Positions 61,658 through 64,000 of a stretch of 64,000 nucleotides of DNA are shown piece after piece (position 1 is the stretch's first letter; the number at the start of each line of letters is the position of its first letter). The DNA is from Caprimulgus europaeus (taxonomy: Eukaryota; Chordata; Aves; Caprimulgiformes; Caprimulgidae). The position numbers were made by a program, and so were the translations under genes. The stretch is taken from the NCBI GenBank assembly GCA_907165065.1, contig OU015528.1, forward strand, positions 70,351,474-70,415,473, given 5' to 3'. The notes beneath the pieces are model-generated. The model did not search any database. It was not told the DNA's origin and saw only the letters and a program-made list of their open reading frames with translations.

Positions 61658-64000
61658 CAGGAAAATAAAGGCAAGTTCCAGTTCTTTGGGATAGCAGCCT
61701 GTGCCTGAATTGTGATATGCTTTCTTTCATCTAGCAGTGTAACATGACTTGTGCTTGCTAAAGTAGAAAGGAACTGTTTGTCAGTCCTATGTAAAGCTTA
61801 TGGCTTTTCTTGCTTGGAGATATATTTTGTAAGTCAAGACCTGTTCCAAGAAAGGATGTGCTGAAACACTCATGGAATATACTAGAATTCAATGTTAATT
61901 CAAAAGACATAAGGCATGCTCAATTGTACATTTTCATCAAAGGGTGTTTTACAGATATGGTACTTGTGTCTGGAAAGCACAAATGAGAAACAAAAGAAAT
62001 GAAAGCTAATTAAAGTTTGCTGAGATGAAAAGCAAATCTTAAGGATCTTTCCAGTAGGGAAGGAGCTAAGCACAGGAGTAAGCATCCTGCTGGGAACACT
62101 CAGTTGACTCTGGTGGGCAAAATTCTGGGTTAAGTGGCTTAAAAAAGATAGAAATTCTTTTGTTTCTGTTTTAAGAGATAGTGCAGAACTATCGACTTGA
62201 GCAATCTAGATCTGAGATTTATATTCTTTGATGATTAAACAATTGCTATTTGGCAAGAATGAAATAATCTAAACCAACAACTTTATTTTTCACTATGTGG
62301 TCACTGTATAAGCAAACACACCACTTCCGTTTTGTAAATAACCATCATTTTTTTTATTCTAAAAATTTTTTGACAATGCTGATCTCCCTGTTTCAGGGAA
62401 CATGGTAATGTCACTTAAAAGGGGTCTGATTTTCCAAAGGAAAAATAACAGTCTTCATAAATCAGCTATGTAAATTTGAAGACATCTAGTATCACTTGTG
62501 ACTGCTGAGAATTACATTTTTAGGATTCATGTACATTAGGATATTGCAGTGTTTGGTTTACAGAAATAAAGCAGAGATGTTTTCAGACATGCCGAGACTT
62601 AAAGAAAATACGTAGAAATAAATGGGCTTTCTCTCTGAAAAACTGAATAATGCCATAGAGCTTAGGTTTTTCCACTGCCTTATATTTATGCAACTTCATT
62701 ACTTTGCTGATGCAAATTCTTTTGATGTCCTGTGATCTGTCACTTGCTCTGGCTTCTGTTTCTGAATGCCTCCGAATATGTCCAGACTCAGACAGAGAAG
62801 AGGACAATTGCTGTCACCAATTCTGGCCATATAGGCAGCAGGCCTAGGCAACTGGCATAGGAAAAATTCCTACTCTGACGTTTTGCTTTGAGACACGGGA
62901 TTTTCCAGTCTCACTGCCTAGGCTCGGCACTGATGCCAGCTCTCCCAGATTCCCTGCAGAGCCTGTGGGGATTCACTGTGAACCCTCAATTACCTGAGTA
63001 AATCTGGTAGGGTTGGGTTGTCATTAAACAAGTAACTATGCCACTTTGTAGTTTCTAAATTCAGACTAACTTTTAACTCTTGAACATGCACAGAAAGTAT
63101 TAACATTGTATACATTTCTCTTTACACTAGCAAAAAGCTGGTAGAACACTACTTTCAAGGGCTCTGAATCTTTACAAACCCTGTAAAAGTCCATTTCTCA
63201 TGTCAGAGACTGAGACACTCTTCAGGAGCTATTTTAATTTTTTGTTTAAAAAAATAATCTTGCTATCCTACTGTTTTAGTTGAAGTGTCAGTTACTCATG
63301 TACAGTGAAAACAAGCTCAGTGCTGTTGTAGTTTCTGAACAGAAATGAAATATACTGCAATATCTCCCATCTTTTTATTAGAGATGCCATACAGAAAGAC
63401 ACAGGTGCCAAATATTTGTCAGTGCAATACTTTTTCATTAATATCACTCAGCATTGCATGGTGTGCCTAGATTAGTGTGCTCCTTCCTAAACCTTAATAG
63501 TGAACTAATAGACATCTTAATATCGAATTAATTAAGAGCAGTAATTATTTGATTCATTTGATAGCTTCTTTATGTACCTCTAAAACTGTCTGAAGAAAAC
63601 CACTGATTGTGATTCCATCAGCACTTAATGAAGCTTGAGCTTTGTGCATTGCAAGCACAGAGTGTTTGACAGATTTTAATAGTTAGTTAATTGTGTATAA
63701 GTTAATTTTTACTAATTACAAAATGGTGGAAGAAAGAACATAATAATAAATGAGATTTTAAAATGTAATGAATCGGATAGAATAGGAAAATTTCATGTTG
63801 TGATTATTTAATAGTCATATGAGTTCTTTGAACTGTGACAAATTCACCCTGAGCAAAACCCAGGAACAATGCCCATAGGCTGTTTAAATTCAAGTTATGT
63901 CACTGTATCAAGTCTCACTAACGACAGTCACTTTTTCAGGATTAAATTCTCCTCATAGCAGGTGAACTCCAGAAGCAAAAAAAGTCTGAATTACAAAATG

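Larger units (their letters stand above)
60452..64000. other. Right-end intergenic stretch
   Basis: Apart from the candidate exon at 60791-60983 and a 24-bp tandem duplication at 61610-61657 I see no gene or repeat family. No CD36 coding exon was found here. Confidence 0.6.

Overview
This is bird nuclear DNA: AT-rich, intron-bearing, and holding many CR1 LINE fragments with the avian 3' tail (ATTCTATGATTCTATGA-type repeats) plus several copies of one avian-type ERV LTR. I cannot place it below the class Aves. It is not bacterial; there are no operons, CRISPR arrays or prokaryotic systems, and almost all open frames are chance frames or lie in repeats.

The one confidently recognised gene is GNAT3 (gustducin alpha, the taste G-protein alpha subunit) on the minus strand. 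Its first three coding exons are at 14363-14480 (118 bp, start codon), 6722-6764 (43 bp, most of the P-loop) and 2773-2914 (142 bp, start of the helical domain). All have canonical splice sites and the exact sizes and phases of the Gi/Gt family. Together they encode residues 1-101. The rest of the gene lies beyond the left edge. A TATA-like box and a CRE-like site lie upstream of the start codon. Intron 3 contains a 430-bp (TTTC)n/(GAAA)n array.

From about 14.7 kb to the right edge I find no recognised gene. In mammals the next gene on that side is CD36; I saw none of its coding exons. This flank is a CR1 graveyard: minus copies at 19.1-19.9, 28.3-29.2, 45.9-46.2 and 52.0-52.4 kb; plus copies at 25.2-25.8, 38.6-38.7, 40.9-42.3, 44.9-45.1 and 47.2-48.3 kb. 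Other CR1 pieces lie in GNAT3 introns.

Between 48.97 and 60.45 kb sit four solo LTRs of one ERV family (+, -, -, +). Each has TG...CA ends, and 5-bp target-site duplications can be seen for all four (two perfect, two with one mismatch). They carry an internal minisatellite of about 45-50 bp.

Two unrecognised open segments with good splice signals (60791-60983 minus; 31643-31811 plus) are offered as low-confidence candidate exons. I found no convincing undescribed biological system.
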